Source: Saururus chinensis (lineage: Eukaryota; Streptophyta; Magnoliopsida; Piperales; Saururaceae). Taken from it: a stretch of DNA of 64,000 bases. Positions 47,836 to 60,400 of the stretch are shown here, in pieces. The stretch is from assembly GCA_035235625.1 (NCBI GenBank), contig CP141141.1, positions 23,061,968-23,125,967 of the forward strand, read 5' to 3'. A program made the translations under genes and the position numbers. The notes under the pieces were generated by a model that searched no databases, was not told where the DNA came from, and was given only the letters and a program-made list of their open reading frames with translations. Position 1 is the stretch's first letter. Each line of letters opens with the position of its first letter.

Positions 47836-49814
47836 CGCATGAATAACCACCATGGCAAGACACAAGAACTGCTCAGTCGATTCATTATCGGCTAGCTCAA
47901 ACACGGAACTTAATCCGTCGAACCCTCAGGTCTCAAACTCACAACGCTATTATTAGTTTTCTCATAATTCAAGTTTGAATTAAGTATATTATGCGGTACA
48001 ATTATGCCAAACCTACTCACAGTCCTTGACTGATCAAACTAAAGCTGAGCCCGATCGAAACCCTAGTTCATCGGGGCAGCAGCCTTCACTTAACCCGCTC
48101 ATATCGTGATCAAACTTATCGTACAACAAATCTTTACGTACTCATATAGCCTCTGCCATCCACCTTACGGTCCAAACATCTTACTTACATCATCACATTG
48201 AACTCCTCATAGTAAATCCCCGTTATCACCCTCTTAATTTCTCACTTATGTTTACTTTTCACTTCATAAATTGTACGTTATGCTTGTACAATTATGAACG
48301 CTCTTACTATCTAATAAACCCCCATAAGGCTCTAAGCCTAAGTCCTCTTACTTACCGAACTCCTGACGTCCGCTCCAAACCGAACCAAACCAATCTGCTC
48401 CACTCCTCGCCTAACAAACTTACGTCTGTTGTCTTCTGTCACACTCTTACACATCCACTAATACCTCCAATTCCATACCAAACACTCTTATCACACTTTA
48501 CCATTCATCGCCCACACGCACAGTCCACATACGTATCTTACTCAAAATCGCTAGCCCTCACTAGTACATACAAAATCCACATCCATAAAACATACGTACA
48601 ACTCATACCTATCAATCATACTTAGCACGTGTATTACACATACATCAATTGTACATACAGCTCATACGCATGCCATATGTATCTAAACATACTATATCAT
48701 CATGCTTATATGCACATCATGCAATCCTAGCATGCTACTACTCATTCAAGCATGTTATCATGAAATTACGAGTTCAAAGCTCCCCTACCTCGTAATCATG
48801 ACCTTTGATGGCGAGCATACGATGGTGGCGGCATCGGTGGCAGAGTCGGCGATCAAAACCATTACATAGCTGAGAGAGCTGCTGTCCCGAGGGTTTAGGA
48901 AACACCGGAACTACACACGGCCAACAAGGGTGTCAGAGTCAACACGATAAAATTTGCAATCCACGGTGGCACACTAGGGGCAGCCGGGACAAAGATCGTG
49001 CCAACGAATGGCAGGTGAGACAAGAATTCAAGGGTGTACTAAATGAAGGTCGGTCGACAGCTGAGAAATACTCGGCCGGCTGCAAGACGTCGAAATCGGC
49101 CGTGGACAGTACCCAACGGCGTCAATTTCGTGTTTACAAGAGCCCAGATAAAGGCGGAGGGCGTGGCGACACTCAAAGACGGAGGAGAGGTGATGGAGGA
49201 CTCCGATGTCAATTCCAGATATGGCAGAGCCATCTGACGATAGGGCAGCACCAAAGCGGCACCAAAACCCGAACCCGCACGCGTGGCTACTTGCACACGC
49301 AGCCAAAGGGAGGGGAGAGAGGGCTAGACGGTGTCGGCCCAAAGCTCATAAGGGCGGTAGGGCCATACCAAGGGTGGTGACTGACGAAGATGGCCTTTGT
49401 CATTGTCGTGTCGAGGTAGGCCAACTAGAGGCCATACGGTGTCCGGTGGAGGTAGGATGGTAAGAGGGCAAAACATGACACTCTCTATTGAGCGGTCAAA
49501 CACATAATCATCCAACGATGCTCAATGGCCCAAAATGGGTGGGAAACCCTGGGCACAAAGGAGCAGGGTTTATTGGCGGCTTTGGCCTACTCCATCGTGG
49601 CCCTAGCAGCCAGGAGGAGTTATCTCCGGCCAGAGGTGACGACCAAAGTCAACAGCGACACGCCGGACAAATTGCACAATGAGGAGCAAAGGCTCAATTT
49701 TCTGTGGACGAGCACATCAACCGGCGGGCGATAGATCTCGTTCTAGCAGAACGGATGGGACGAAGGCTAAACCGGGCTGGGTGGGAACATCCACCATCGT
49801 TTCCAAGCCGGAGA

Positions 49815-50680
49815 GAGACCGAACAACGGTCTGGTGGGTCAAGTCCGGTGTCCGGCGTCAGGCTAATGGTGCCAGCCAGTCAACTCAGACAAACATGGGC
49901 AAAATAGGGGAGATGAGGGATAGGCCGGGGAAAACCAATAAGGGTGGAGCAGCCATGGGGTGCCGGAGCTGGCTGGGGTGGTCCTACCGTCGTCAGCCCA
50001 AGGCTGGTCGGCAAGAGGCGAGCCGAAGGCTGGTGCTCGCCGGCGCAGCCCCAAAATCCGTCGCATACATAAATAAGGAGAAAGTGGGTCTGGCCAGAGA
50101 AAACAGGGAGTGCAGAGGTGAAACCGGGCAGGGAGGGGTGGTTCCCCACCTTCGCCTGGCCAAGGCGGGGCTGGATGGGGGTCGTGTCGGCCACAGATGG
50201 CCGTCGGCAGCCACTGTTTACCCAAAACAGTGCACCGTCGAAATAGGGCAGAGAGGGGGAAAATGGGTGGGCGGCGGAGCAGAGGCCACTGGGACCGGGA
50301 GAGGTGCCCATCGCCCTCACCGGACCAAGGCGGAGCTGGATGGAGGTCCGGTTGGCGGTGGCTCACCGCTGGCAGCCACCGTTTCATCCAAAACAGTGAG
50401 GCGGCGGAAAAACAGGGGTGAAGGGGGATGAGGACGGGGCGGCGGAATGGAGGCCCACTGGGCCGGGAGGGATGGCCTCCCACCGTCGCCAGCCCATGGC
50501 AGAGCCGTGGCCGGTTGGCCGGCCCTTGGCGGCCCACGGCGACGGCGGAATCAAATCAAAACAGTGGGACGAAAAAAAACAGAGCAGAGAGGGGTCTAAC
50601 CGGGGAGAAGGGCGGCATGGCCGCGGTGGGGCCGGGACGGTGGCACCCTTGTCGTCGCCGGACTGGGGCGGAACTAGTCA
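49815..50680. repeat. GC-rich tandem array, about 167 bp per unit, in A2
   Basis: Five successive degenerate units end near 49996, 50157, 50322, 50491 and 50660 with related text (CCTACCGTCGTC, CCCACCTTCGCC, CGCCCTCACC, CCCACCGTCGCC, CTTGTCGTCGCC). Three of the units carry a hairpin-like CACTGTTT...AAACAGTG or the second half of it (AAAACAGTG near 50227, 50390 and 50557). Long open frames on both strands result from the high GC content. Confidence 0.75.
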
Positions 50681-51056
50681 CGGTGGCGCTGCGGCCCACC
50701 GGCGGCCGGTGGCGTCTGGGATAGGGAATCACCGAAGAGAGGGGGGTGGTCGCATTGTTCCCTTCTCCAGAAATGTATGGATCGGGCTCGGCTAAGCCCG
50801 AGCCCGTTTCTTCCTTTCTTTCTTTTTTTTTCTTTTTTTGTTTTCTTCTGAAGTCCCTTATCCTCTACAATACCTTCGTGAATGATTTTTCGCGCCGTAA
50901 ACGCGCGTCTAGGCCCGTGGCCTACGATGAAACCGACACCCAACTCTACGGGTATGAATACCGAAGTCACATACATCGAAGCATCATATTTTTCTGCCTA
51001 AAATGACTAGAAAAATAACAGGAAAATCGTAGAAAAATCAGGGGCATTACACTTGT

Positions 51057-51097
51057 GAACAAGAGCAAGACGCTTAGTCTCTCTGTTAGGGGCTAAT
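51057..51097 (-). pseudogene. Copia pre-integrase/integrase junction fragment
   Basis: Encodes APNRETKRLALVH, which joins across A2 to the KDVWGLA piece at 46298, the start of the integrase core. It is the remnant of the same copia frame. Confidence 0.75.
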
Positions 51098-52390
51098 TGT
51101 AACGACCGTGAATTTTCAGTATGATTTTCTACCTCTAATAAAGCTATTTTATGAGTTTTTTAATATTTTAAAATTATTTGGAGGCAGATATTTGGTGGGT
51201 TTCTTACATGTTGTTAGAGCTCGGAGAGACGAGCATAACAATTTAAAAAATGTATAGAAGGAAGGTCAAGAATGAAAGTTACAACTTCAAGAAGCGTGCC
51301 ACATGGGCGAGAACCACATAAAAGTGTGGAAGAACCTACTCATGTGTGGTCTAGTTTTGAAGGACTCGTCAACACAAGCCCATCAGTAACAAGAACGAGT
51401 GATTTTGACTTCATGGTATGAAGTTATCACATTTTGAGGTTGTGATATTATTTGAATAAAATAATATTATGTCGGATAGGATCGATGACATAGCGAATAA
51501 GATTGATAATGTAGCGGATAAGATTGGTGACATGTCGGATAGGCCTAACACGTGCCAATCCTATTTGTCACGTGTCAGCCTCGTGTCTCTCCATTTTCTC
51601 CATAAACAGCATCCAGTTTTCAAGTTCTTCATACTCTCCCATGTTTCTTCATACTCTCCCACATTCAAAAACTTCTTTTCTTCGTTTCTCACTCATTTTA
51701 AGTTCAATTCGAGTCATTCAAGAGCCATTCTTACCTAAATAGAGTGTGCCGGGCATCGTAGAGGGCTATTTTTCTTGTTGGAGACCTCTAAAGCCCTTAA
51801 AGTGGATATCCAAGTGTGTAGTATTTTGTGTATCATCTTTGAACTTGTACAGAGAGCGAGGTAAGGACTTTTATCCTTTCTTAAGGCTTGATTATGAACT
51901 CTAGTTGTGTTTTTAACTTAGTAATTATATGACTCTTACATGTTATGAGTTAAAGTTACTTTCAAGTTATAATTTATGATTTCTGCACATATATTTGATT
52001 TGTCGAATGATTAATTGTTGAGATATGATATGAATTATATACTATATGTTTATAATTCTATTATGTATATTCTATTAGTCAAATGATTAGCTGCTGGAAG
52101 TGGATATGTTTTACATATAGCATGCTTTATGATTGCCTCGTATATATATGATTGTGTTGGAAGAGGAAATGTTTTATATACTGAATGATTTATGATTGTT
52201 TCATATATAATAGTTTTAACTAGTGTTTATCTGTGGAATTTGATAAAAATTATACACATTGAAGCATGTGAGATAGAGACAATCTAGCTTCACCACTATT
52301 TTCATTGCGAATGAATTCAGTATGTTTGAAATGCAGTTCTAGAGAACTCATCCTTCTCGAAAGGAGGATTCTCAAAATTATTTTTGAAAT
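51098..52390 (+). repeat. LTR-like block E inside copia
   Basis: TGTAACGACCGTGAATTTTC at 51098 is a typical plant LTR start, directly abutting copia sequence. The far end is not clear and no duplication of CTAAT was found. It includes a 21-bp tandem repeat at 51469. The right limit is approximate. Confidence 0.45.
51469..51546. repeat. 21-bp tandem repeat
   Basis: Units of the form ATGTCGGATAGGATCGATGAC are repeated about 3.7 times with variation, so that one frame reads DRIDDIA, NKIDNVA, DKIGDMS. It lies inside an LTR-like block. A coding role is unlikely. Confidence 0.7.
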
Positions 52391-53468
52391 GACGTATAAG
52401 CATAGCATGAATCATCTATAATAAACTAAACTATAGGCATGAGTCGTCTAATCTTAGTATAACTTATTAAATTCATTAATCATATGAACATTAAAACAAT
52501 TGTATGACCATCTCATCTAAATCACAAAAACTAAAATCGATGTAAATCTCAAACCACATCAATCTATCATGTACAAGACAATAAATCAACATAGAATTGA
52601 ATAAACTTGAAAAACTCTTCCATTAAAAAGGAAATCTTTGTCATATAATTTTCATTAATCACAACTAAAATCTAAATTAAAAAGAAAAAGAAATTGAAAC
52701 TTATCTATAGTTTCAACAATTCCTAAGTAAAAGAAAAACCTAGCCTTGCATGGTAGAAGAATGCTCTTAAATCTCCATTAAAATCTTTGAATGCTTCTAC
52801 ATCTTCTTCTCCCTTTTTTCTCTTCAGAGAATCTACTAGAATTCATCAATTTTGAGCCTCATATGGCTTTATATAAGCACAAGAGTTATAGGAGGAGGTT
52901 TAATATGAAAATTACTCAAAACTGACCTAAAATAGGAAACTGTACGTTATCCAGTTCAAATGCCCTATATGCCCTTTCGAACGTCTATACTAATTCTGCA
53001 ATCTACACGGTTCTATTCAATTTCGTATCCAATTCCTATTCAGGAACCTAAGTCTATCCACTAGGCAGTCCATATTCCTGTCTAGTTTTCTATTTTGTTC
53101 ACTAATCTCTTTCTTCGCATCCATATTAATTTCCAACTTGTTTGTAACTCTAAAAAGTTGTCCAAATTATTTTAAATTATGCCAAGAGTATTTCCAAATA
53201 TTTTTCATATTGTCCAAGGACCTCGATAAGTGCATCTTACCTACAAAATATAATAAAATTTAGAAATATAGAGCATAAATAAAATTCCAACTTGATTCAA
53301 ATACATGCCTAAACTACTAATAACTCCTAAATTAATTAATAATTAAACAATAATATTACTATCTATCTTAATATAAATAAACCATAATTAATCCTCAATG
53401 AACTTAATACTATACTAGCAAATAAGGTAAAAAAGCTTATAAAATAGATATATTTCACACTTATCAGT
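52391..53468 (-). repeat. LTR-like block F inside copia
   Basis: Read on the minus strand it begins TGATAAGTGTGAAATATATC, an LTR-like start, at 53468 next to copia protease text. A TATA-like CTTTATATAAGC region lies near 52868-52880. It also contains GTTCAAATGCCC and TTTCGAACG near 52958-52985, similar to the family-B motif. The inner limit is approximate. Confidence 0.45.
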
Positions 53469-54707
53469 AGCTTCCCCTTACTCAAAAGTATCTTTAACAT
53501 TTTCTAATGCAACTGAGACAGAACTTTTAACATAACTAGCAAGTATATAAAGAGTACTAATTTTCTTCCTCTTAGCAATTACCATAGTCCCCCTTGCCAT
53601 TTTCCAACAGTGGCAATAAACTGAGTGGTGATGCTACACATAGCCAATTGACCAACAAAGATAATATTCTTGGTCAGACGGGGAACATGTCACATCCTTT
53701 AATAAGAACATTGTGTTATTTTTCTGCTTTAAGCTAATATCACCCTTACTAATGATTTTACAAGCCATGTTATTACCTAGATAAACTTTTCCCATATCAT
53801 CAGACACGTAGTTATCAAACAAATCACTTCTTAAAGTCAAATGAAAAGAAGCACCACTATCAATTATCCAAGATTCACTTTTACTTTCATGAGACAATAT
53901 CATGCATTCATCAAGGTTGACAATATTAACAACATTATTATTATTATTATATCCATCATGTGATGCATTATTGCAATCCCATTAAACATGACTAGTGTTG
54001 CCACAATTCCAACACTTACCATTATTCTTCCTTCCCTTTGACTTGGAATGCCCCCTCCAGGACTTTCCTTTACCTCTAAACCGCCTTTGCCCTTGGCAGC
54101 CTCTGGTGTCAAGAGCCAAGGCCGACCCAAATGAGAGATTGGCGCCTTTGTGCCGGGTTTCCTCAGCCAACAACAATCCACATTCATCATTCAAAACAAA
54201 TTTACTTGTTGAATGAGAATTATAAACAACAACTTTAAATGATTCTCAATCAACAAGTAAAAATTTTATCAGAGCATTAGATTGAATATCCTCATCAAAC
54301 CTAACATCAACAACCTCTAATTGATTTAACAAATCATAGAAGGAATTCATGTGTGTTGAAACACTATCATCATCAGCCATCTTCAAATCAAATAAATGGG
54401 TCACAAGATGTACCTTATTCATAGAAGAGGGACTTGCATGCATCGATTCAAGTAAATCGAAACAAGCCTTCATAGTCTTCGCCTTCAAGATGTTTAAGGT
54501 ATCAGATGAAGAGATAGATAAGCGAACAACCCCCAATGCCTTCCCATCAAGCAACGCCCAAGCTATTGCTTCCATGTCCTTAGGTTTCTCACTGAAAAGT
54601 GGAAGATGTAAATATTTTTTATAAAGGTAATCTTCAATATGCATACACCGAAGCCAGTAGTTTTGACATGTGAACTTCTCAATATTTAACTTCCCATCAT
54701 CCGCCAT
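53469..54707 (-). pseudogene. Copia gag and protease
   Basis: The start chosen is the ATG at 54707-54705 (MADDGKLNIEKF); a longer frame upstream has no gag character. Gag text follows (CMHIEDYLYKKYLHLPL, AWALLDGKALGVVRLSIS, VHLVTHLFDLKM). The zinc knuckle C-x2-C-x4-H-x4-C near 54020-53975 (CWNCGNTSHV*WDC) has a stop inside it. The protease has WIIDSGASFHLT near 53865, then DVTCSPSDQEYYLCWSIG. It ends at block F after VALENVKDTFE. Confidence 0.88.
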
Positions 54708-55026
54708 CGTATGAATAATGGAAGTTACTAGACAAGAACTGATTTTTTGCTGGCTCCGTCGGTGACAGACAGATTGGCACGAGAGATTCTTGCTCATGCA
54801 CCTGATTCCTGGTGCTCTAGCCGCTGTTGAACAATGGTGGCAATGACACCAATGGCAGCTTGATCCTCCTCTGGGCGGCCAACAACACTAGTCTATGGTA
54901 GTGACTGCTATTGCTACCTCTTCTGGCATTCCAACTTGTTCGGGACGGAGCAATCTTCTTTGATCTCGTTCACCTCTTTGGGAATCCTTTTCTGCACAGA
55001 TTTGTCATATTTTTTCAAAGTTTGAA

Positions 55027-55038
55027 GCTTCGATACCA
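55027..55038 (-). other. Primer-binding site of the copia element
   Basis: TGGTATCGAAGC on the minus strand, one base from the usual iMet-type TGGTATCAGAGC, sits about 320 bp upstream of the gag start and just inside the LTR edge near 55044. Confidence 0.75.
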
Positions 55039-57277
55039 ATTATTGAGCTTATAATACCGGCTAGAACAATCTAACCTATAATCTATGCAGTAATAAAAAA
55101 GATCTTCGTGGGGAATAGTAACTGTAATGCCCCTGATTTTTTCTATGATTACTTATAATTGATCTGCTATTTTTCTGATTAATTTCAGTGAGAAAATGTG
55201 ATGCTTTGGCGTGTTTGGTCTTAGTATTAGTACCCATAGAATTGGGTATGGGGTTCAGTCGTAGGGTCATAGGCCCTGGGCCAAGACGCGCGCTTGCAGC
55301 GCGAAAAATTGAGAGAGAAGGAGAGTGCAAAAGATAAGGGAGAGATAGGGGAAAAAAGAAGAAAATGTTGGGCTCAGGCAAGTACGTTCTGGATTCTCCT
55401 AGAACCACCCAAAGCCCCTCTCTCGTTTTGGATGAGTCGGAGAGCCAACACAAGCTGGACGCCTGCCGGCCTCGGCCTAGCGATGGCCACGCCTCCTCCC
55501 CGGCACAACCCCAGCCCCTGTTCGACCCCCCATGAGCTCCTCCCTGGTTCGCCCCTCTCCCCTATCTCTGTACTTTGGTATTTCTGCCGCCGCTGTGGGT
55601 AGCCACTGGCTGGCCGTCCGCCCACAGCTCAGGCCCGACTAGGCGATGGCGGGAGGCCGTCTCTCCCATCCCCAGTTGCCCTCCCCATCGCCCCACTGCT
55701 CTCCCCTGTTTCCCCTAGTTTCTCTTCACTCTCTCTATCTCATAAATTGGCAGTGCCGACGGTGGCCAGTGGGCTCCGCCTGGCCTCCGTCTAGCCAGTC
55801 ACGGGCCAGCAACCGCAAGGCTGGCCCCCAGCCAGATCCGCCACCCCACGGGTGCTACGCCCTTGCTGGTTTCCCCCGGTCAGTCCCTCTCTCCCCTGTT
55901 CTGGTTTGATGGGAATTTGTGGCCGCACCAACAGAAGCAAGCCTCCGGCGAGCTTATGGCCGGCCAGCCTCAGCCCGGTAGCACTGGTGTAGCCGCCTCC
56001 GCCTAGCCCCGCACAACTCCAGCCTCTCCTTTCTTCCCCTCTATTTCGGGCTCTGTTTCCCTTCTCTCTGGGTCTCTCTTTTTGTCGATGTCATGGGCAG
56101 ACCAGACCGCTGTCCAGATCCGCCCCAGCTCTATGATGGAGGCAAGCAGCTGCTCTCAGTCTGGCGCCACCTCCTCCACCCCAGCTGAGCTCCACCGTCC
56201 ACTAGCCATTCTACCTCTATTTTAAAAATAGTGGTTTTCCACTGTTATTGGTTTGTCGAGCAAGCCACAACTGGTCAATGGCCAGTAGCCTCCGATAGGC
56301 CTCCGGCTGGCTAGTCTAGGCCCAACGTAGCTGATGCAGCTACCCTGCCCATCCCAGCTTCACTTTTTCCCCGATCAGCCCTTCATCCCTCTTTGTTTTG
56401 GCTTTTGATGCCACCGGCATTAGCGGATAGTGGACAAATGACCACTGTGGGTTTCACCCCAGCCTAGCGATGGCCACACCTAAGTCGGTTCGACCACCTT
56501 AGACCCGTGCTCCTCCCTGTGGCCTGTAGCCCTAGCTAGTTCACCTTACTGGCATGTTTGCTCGTTGACCCCTCTTGCCCATTTTATGTCATCGGTATTG
56601 GACGGCATCTGGCAAGATTTTGTATTACCTACCTTGACTGAAGGTGGATGACCTCGCGGCCATTGCTCGACCCTGAACCTTCCCTCTGCCCTCTATCGTG
56701 CGAGATGCACAGCCATTCACACCATTGGTTTTCGTTGTGGTTGGTGATCGGTGATATAGCCATTTTGATTGCCACAACTAGAGCCTTAGCCTTATCAGCC
56801 CCTTATGATCCTTGGACCGCCTCTGTCTAGCCTCTTCCCAGCCCCTTTGGCCACTTGTGCATGTAGCCGCGCATGCAGTTTAGGGTTTAGGAGCCGCATT
56901 CATGCTGCCTGACCATCAGATGGCTCTGTCACTGAATGGAATTGACACTAGAGTCCTCCACCACCTCTCCTCTATCCTCGAGCATCGCCCCACACCCTCC
57001 ACCCTTATGTGGGCCCTTGTAAATGCAAAATCGATGTCGTTGGGTGTTGTCCACGGCCGATTTTGATGTCTTGCGACCGGCCGAGTAATTCTCATCTGCC
57101 GACCAACCTTTAGTGAGTGCACCCTCGACTTCTAGTCGCACCCGTCACTTATGTTGGCACGATCTTTCTCCCGACCGCCCCTACTATGCCACTATGGATC
57201 GCGGATTTTTCGTATTGACATCTGACACCTAGTTTGGCCATGAGTAGTTCCAGCGCTTCCTAAAACCTCGGGACAAC

Positions 57278-58654
57278 TGTTGTTACGTCCAAACCAAGAC
57301 TATGAATTAGTCTAGTTTAGATTTCTTTTTTACTTGTCAACTATAGTAAACAAGGTCGATCCACAGGGAAAGCCTTGTGTGACAAAGAAAACTATTACGA
57401 AGAGAACAGAAAAGAGAAGGAAGTTGAAATAGGGAATAAGAGACAATCAAAAATAAAGTGCTAAGGCATCGAAAATCCACTTGTAATAAATCTCTAATGT
57501 ATATTTGATTCAAATGATAACTCAATTAAGATCAAATAAAAATTCGTCTCAATCGGAAAATTTATCTTTTAAAGAACTTTGAAATAGAACAAAAGTAATT
57601 GATTGTTTACTACGTGAAAGTATTAAGTGTATAATCACAGGGAATTATAAGCATTCAGCGTGCCTTTCGTCAACGCTGAATCAAATAATTATATAGATTA
57701 TAAACTCCTTAAATATAAAACATCAATTTAAAACTATAAAGAACTTACTTGAATCAAAGCATCCATTAAACATCAAGTACAAGCTTCATTCCTAGCCTTA
57801 GCTTGAGAGCTTTAGAAAGCCATTACACTAAAAATTACAAAATGAGAGAAGAAAATAGGAGAAGAGAGCTCCAAAGAGGAGAGAGTAAGTCATCTATCAC
57901 GTCCACCCCTCTATTTATAGGAATAGAAGGGGTTGCTTCAAAGAGGAAAGTGAAATCATATCTCTAGATTGCATCCTGATTGATTGCCTGATTGGTTGCT
58001 TCTTTGACAATGATTAGATACTAAATAAATCAATGATTTATTTAGCAAATAAGTATCTTTGAATCTTCCTTTAGTTAACCAATCAGCCTCCTTGTCTTTC
58101 CTTATGTGTGTCAATCATAATCAATGAAAATATTCTTCATGTGCTGGCCTCGGGTTAGTTTACTAGCTGTCTGATTGCATGCCAGATTCGACCCATTAAT
58201 CTTTGGAATTTGGAATTTCTTCCTGAAATAACACTTGTAGCCACGGAAGTCTTCTTTCCAATGCCACCAGAATCGTATCCATCCGAATTATACACAAAAA
58301 GATATGATCGAAATACTAAGCCTCTGTCAATCTGTCCGAATCAGCTTCTTTCCTAATTTAGTCCTCTTCATACAAATCTCAAATCAAACGGGTCCACAAG
58401 GTTGTGTTCGACCATTCCATGCATGTTTAGACCATTAGGGGCCCATTCTTGACTTTCAAATAGCTTTGGGTAGATGGGCTTTACTTTCTCTTCCACTTGG
58501 ATCCTGTTAAAGCCTGTTTAGACATATAAACTCAATTAAGGTCCAATTAACTTATTCAAAACATAAAAAGCCCAAATCAGCAATGAATTAACACAAAATA
58601 GGATTGTAATTCAAAATATGAGAACATTTAATTAAACATTATTTCAGTGCATCA
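57278..58654 (-). mobile_element. Solo LTR of the Athila family inside A3 (1,377 bp)
   Basis: TGTTGTTACGTCC to GTGCATCA on the plus strand, matching the Athila LTR at 30606-31799. It is flanked by a perfect duplication ACAAC (57273-57277 and 58655-58659). A minus-strand TATAAATAG box lies at 57919-57911. It contains a segment of about 190 bp (57990-58185) absent from the other copy. Confidence 0.92.
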
Positions 58655-60129
58655 ACAACAGGTCTCTCGGCTAGGAAATACTTTTGACCACCAATTCCTC
58701 CATCGACGCCGCCACCATCGTGTACTTGCCATCAAACATCAGGATTACGAGGTATGGGACCTTTGAACTAATAATTTCATGATAGCATGCTTTGAATGAG
58801 TAGTAGCATGTTAGGATTGCAAGATGTGCATGTAAGCATGATTATATGGTATGTTTAATACATATGGCATGCATATGAACTGTAAGAATGGTTGATGTAT
58901 GTGGAATACGTGTGCTAAGTATGGTTGATGTGTGTAGAATATGTATGTGCTAGTTATGACTAGCGAGTCCGTTAGTAAGTTACATATGTGGACTGTGCGT
59001 GTGGGCAGAAGTTTGGGCGATGAATGGTAAAAGGTGATAGAGTGTTTGGTATGGAGTTGGATGTGTATGTGGATGTGTAAGCGTGTGACAGAAGACAACA
59101 GACACAAGTTGGACAGGCGAGGAGTGGAGCAGATTGGTTCGGTTTGGTTTAGTTTGGATCATACGTCAGGGGTTCAATAAGTAAGAAGACTTAGGCTTGG
59201 AGCCGTATGGGGGTTTATTAGACAATAAGAGAATACATAATTGTGCAAGCATAACATACAAATTATGAAGTGAAAAGTAAGCATAATAAGTGAGGTATTA
59301 AGTAAAAGGGTGATAATGGAGATCTGCTATGAGGAGCTTAGTTGATGATGCCAAGTAAGATGTTTTGGTCATAAGGTGGATGGCAGAGATTGTATGAATA
59401 AGTAAGGATTTGTGTATGGTGAGGTATGTTGTGACTTGTACAGGTTAAGTGAAGTTTGTTGCCCTGACAAACTAGGGTTTTGATCAGGCTCAGCTTCAAT
59501 TTGATCAGTCGATCACTGTGAGTTTTTATGGCATAATTGTACTACATAACTTACTTAATTCAAACTTGAATTATAAGAAAAGCTAATGATAGCATTGTGG
59601 GTTTGAAACCTGAGGGTTCAGTGGATTAAGTTTCGTGTTTGAGCTAGCCGATAATGAGTCAATTGAGCATTTCTTGTGTCTTGTCATGATGTTTATCTTA
59701 TGGGATGTTGCATGTGTGTTGTATAGAGCACCAAACGTCTGATGCTCTGTTGAGAGCGATGTATATTTTTGATTTGGTCTTGGTGCTGTATTTCAGCCCA
59801 GACATTTGATGCTCTGTTGAGAGCACTATAAGTTTCCACCCAATAGTGGCATTGTAAGATTCCTGCCCAAGAGTAGCACCATATGTTTTTTGCCCTTAGT
59901 TGACACTGTATGGCCCCAGAGAGTGGGCATTTGCTCACTCAGGTAAGCAGTATCATGGACCTACTCTTACCTGTTTGATCATGTGCCCCATGAGCATAGG
60001 TGTGCCTTGCCTTCGGAAAAGTCTATGGCATCTAGTTGCTCCCCGAAGGTTAAGGTGACACCCATATGGCATTCCCTTCCTTTCCGATGCTGGAGCTTAT
60101 TAATGGTAATGAGCTTTAGTTGTCGGTAG

Positions 60130-60400
60130 TATGTGTACGACAGTAAGAATAAGTTATATGCATCAGATTTAGAGTAAGCAATATGTGTAAGATTCAGAGT
60201 AAGTGTAAATGTGAGCTTCTAAGGAAGACGTAAGAGTACGTTTATGCGTAAGAGTAAGATTGTATGAGTAAGGTCGTACAAGTAAGTTTGTACGAATAAG
60301 GTCGTACGAGTATGCGTATGTTGTAAGTGTATGTATATGGTTGTACAAGTGAGCTGGCAAGACTTTGATTCAGAGTGCATGCGTAAGAGTATGACATAAG
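60130..60400. repeat. GTAAGAGTA-type short repeats in A3
   Basis: GTAAGATTGTATGAGTAAGG, GTCGTACAAGTAAG and similar units, as in A1 and, inverted, A2. Confidence 0.6.

Larger units (their letters stand above)
46299..51051 (+). mobile_element. Giant solo LTR A2, family A (4,753 bp)
   Basis: Starts TGTAACGCCCGAG, ends GGGGCATTACA and is flanked by a perfect 5-bp duplication CTTGT (46294-46298 and 51052-51056) inside the copia integrase frame. It has no gag or pol. Inside are GTAAG-type short repeats, an array of short TGCCACTCTTGGGCAG-like units, and a GC-rich section. A1 and A3 belong to the same family, in the opposite orientation. Such a length is at the top of what is known for plant LTRs. 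The transcription direction is not known. Confidence 0.9.
44800..55043 (-). mobile_element. Ty1/copia element broken into pieces
   Basis: Minus-strand order: primer site (55038-55027), gag and protease (54707-53469), interruption by LTR-like blocks (53468-51098), integrase piece (51097-51057), solo LTR A2 (51051-46299), integrase core, linker and RT (46298-44800). A2 is flanked by CTTGT, so that insertion is clean. Between the protease and the 51097 piece about 50 codons of pre-integrase are missing. RT stops before the YxDD region, so RNase H and the 3' LTR are lost. Confidence 0.85.

Noticed and set aside
49043-49237. 64-codon frame resembling one at 56916-57122 in A3
   Set aside because: Similarity is present in more than one frame and simply follows the DNA homology of the two LTR copies. 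No start context or domain supports a gene.
49863-50537. Long open frames on both strands in the GC-rich part of A2 (up to 250 codons)
   Set aside because: They coincide with the 167-bp tandem array, occur in several frames at once and have no domains. High GC content and few stop codons explain them.
46299-51051. A2 as a DNA transposon because of its inverted termini
   Set aside because: TG...CA ends with a 5-bp duplication and a short terminal inverted repeat are standard for LTRs. No transposase is present and the internal repeats are shared with the other LTR copies.
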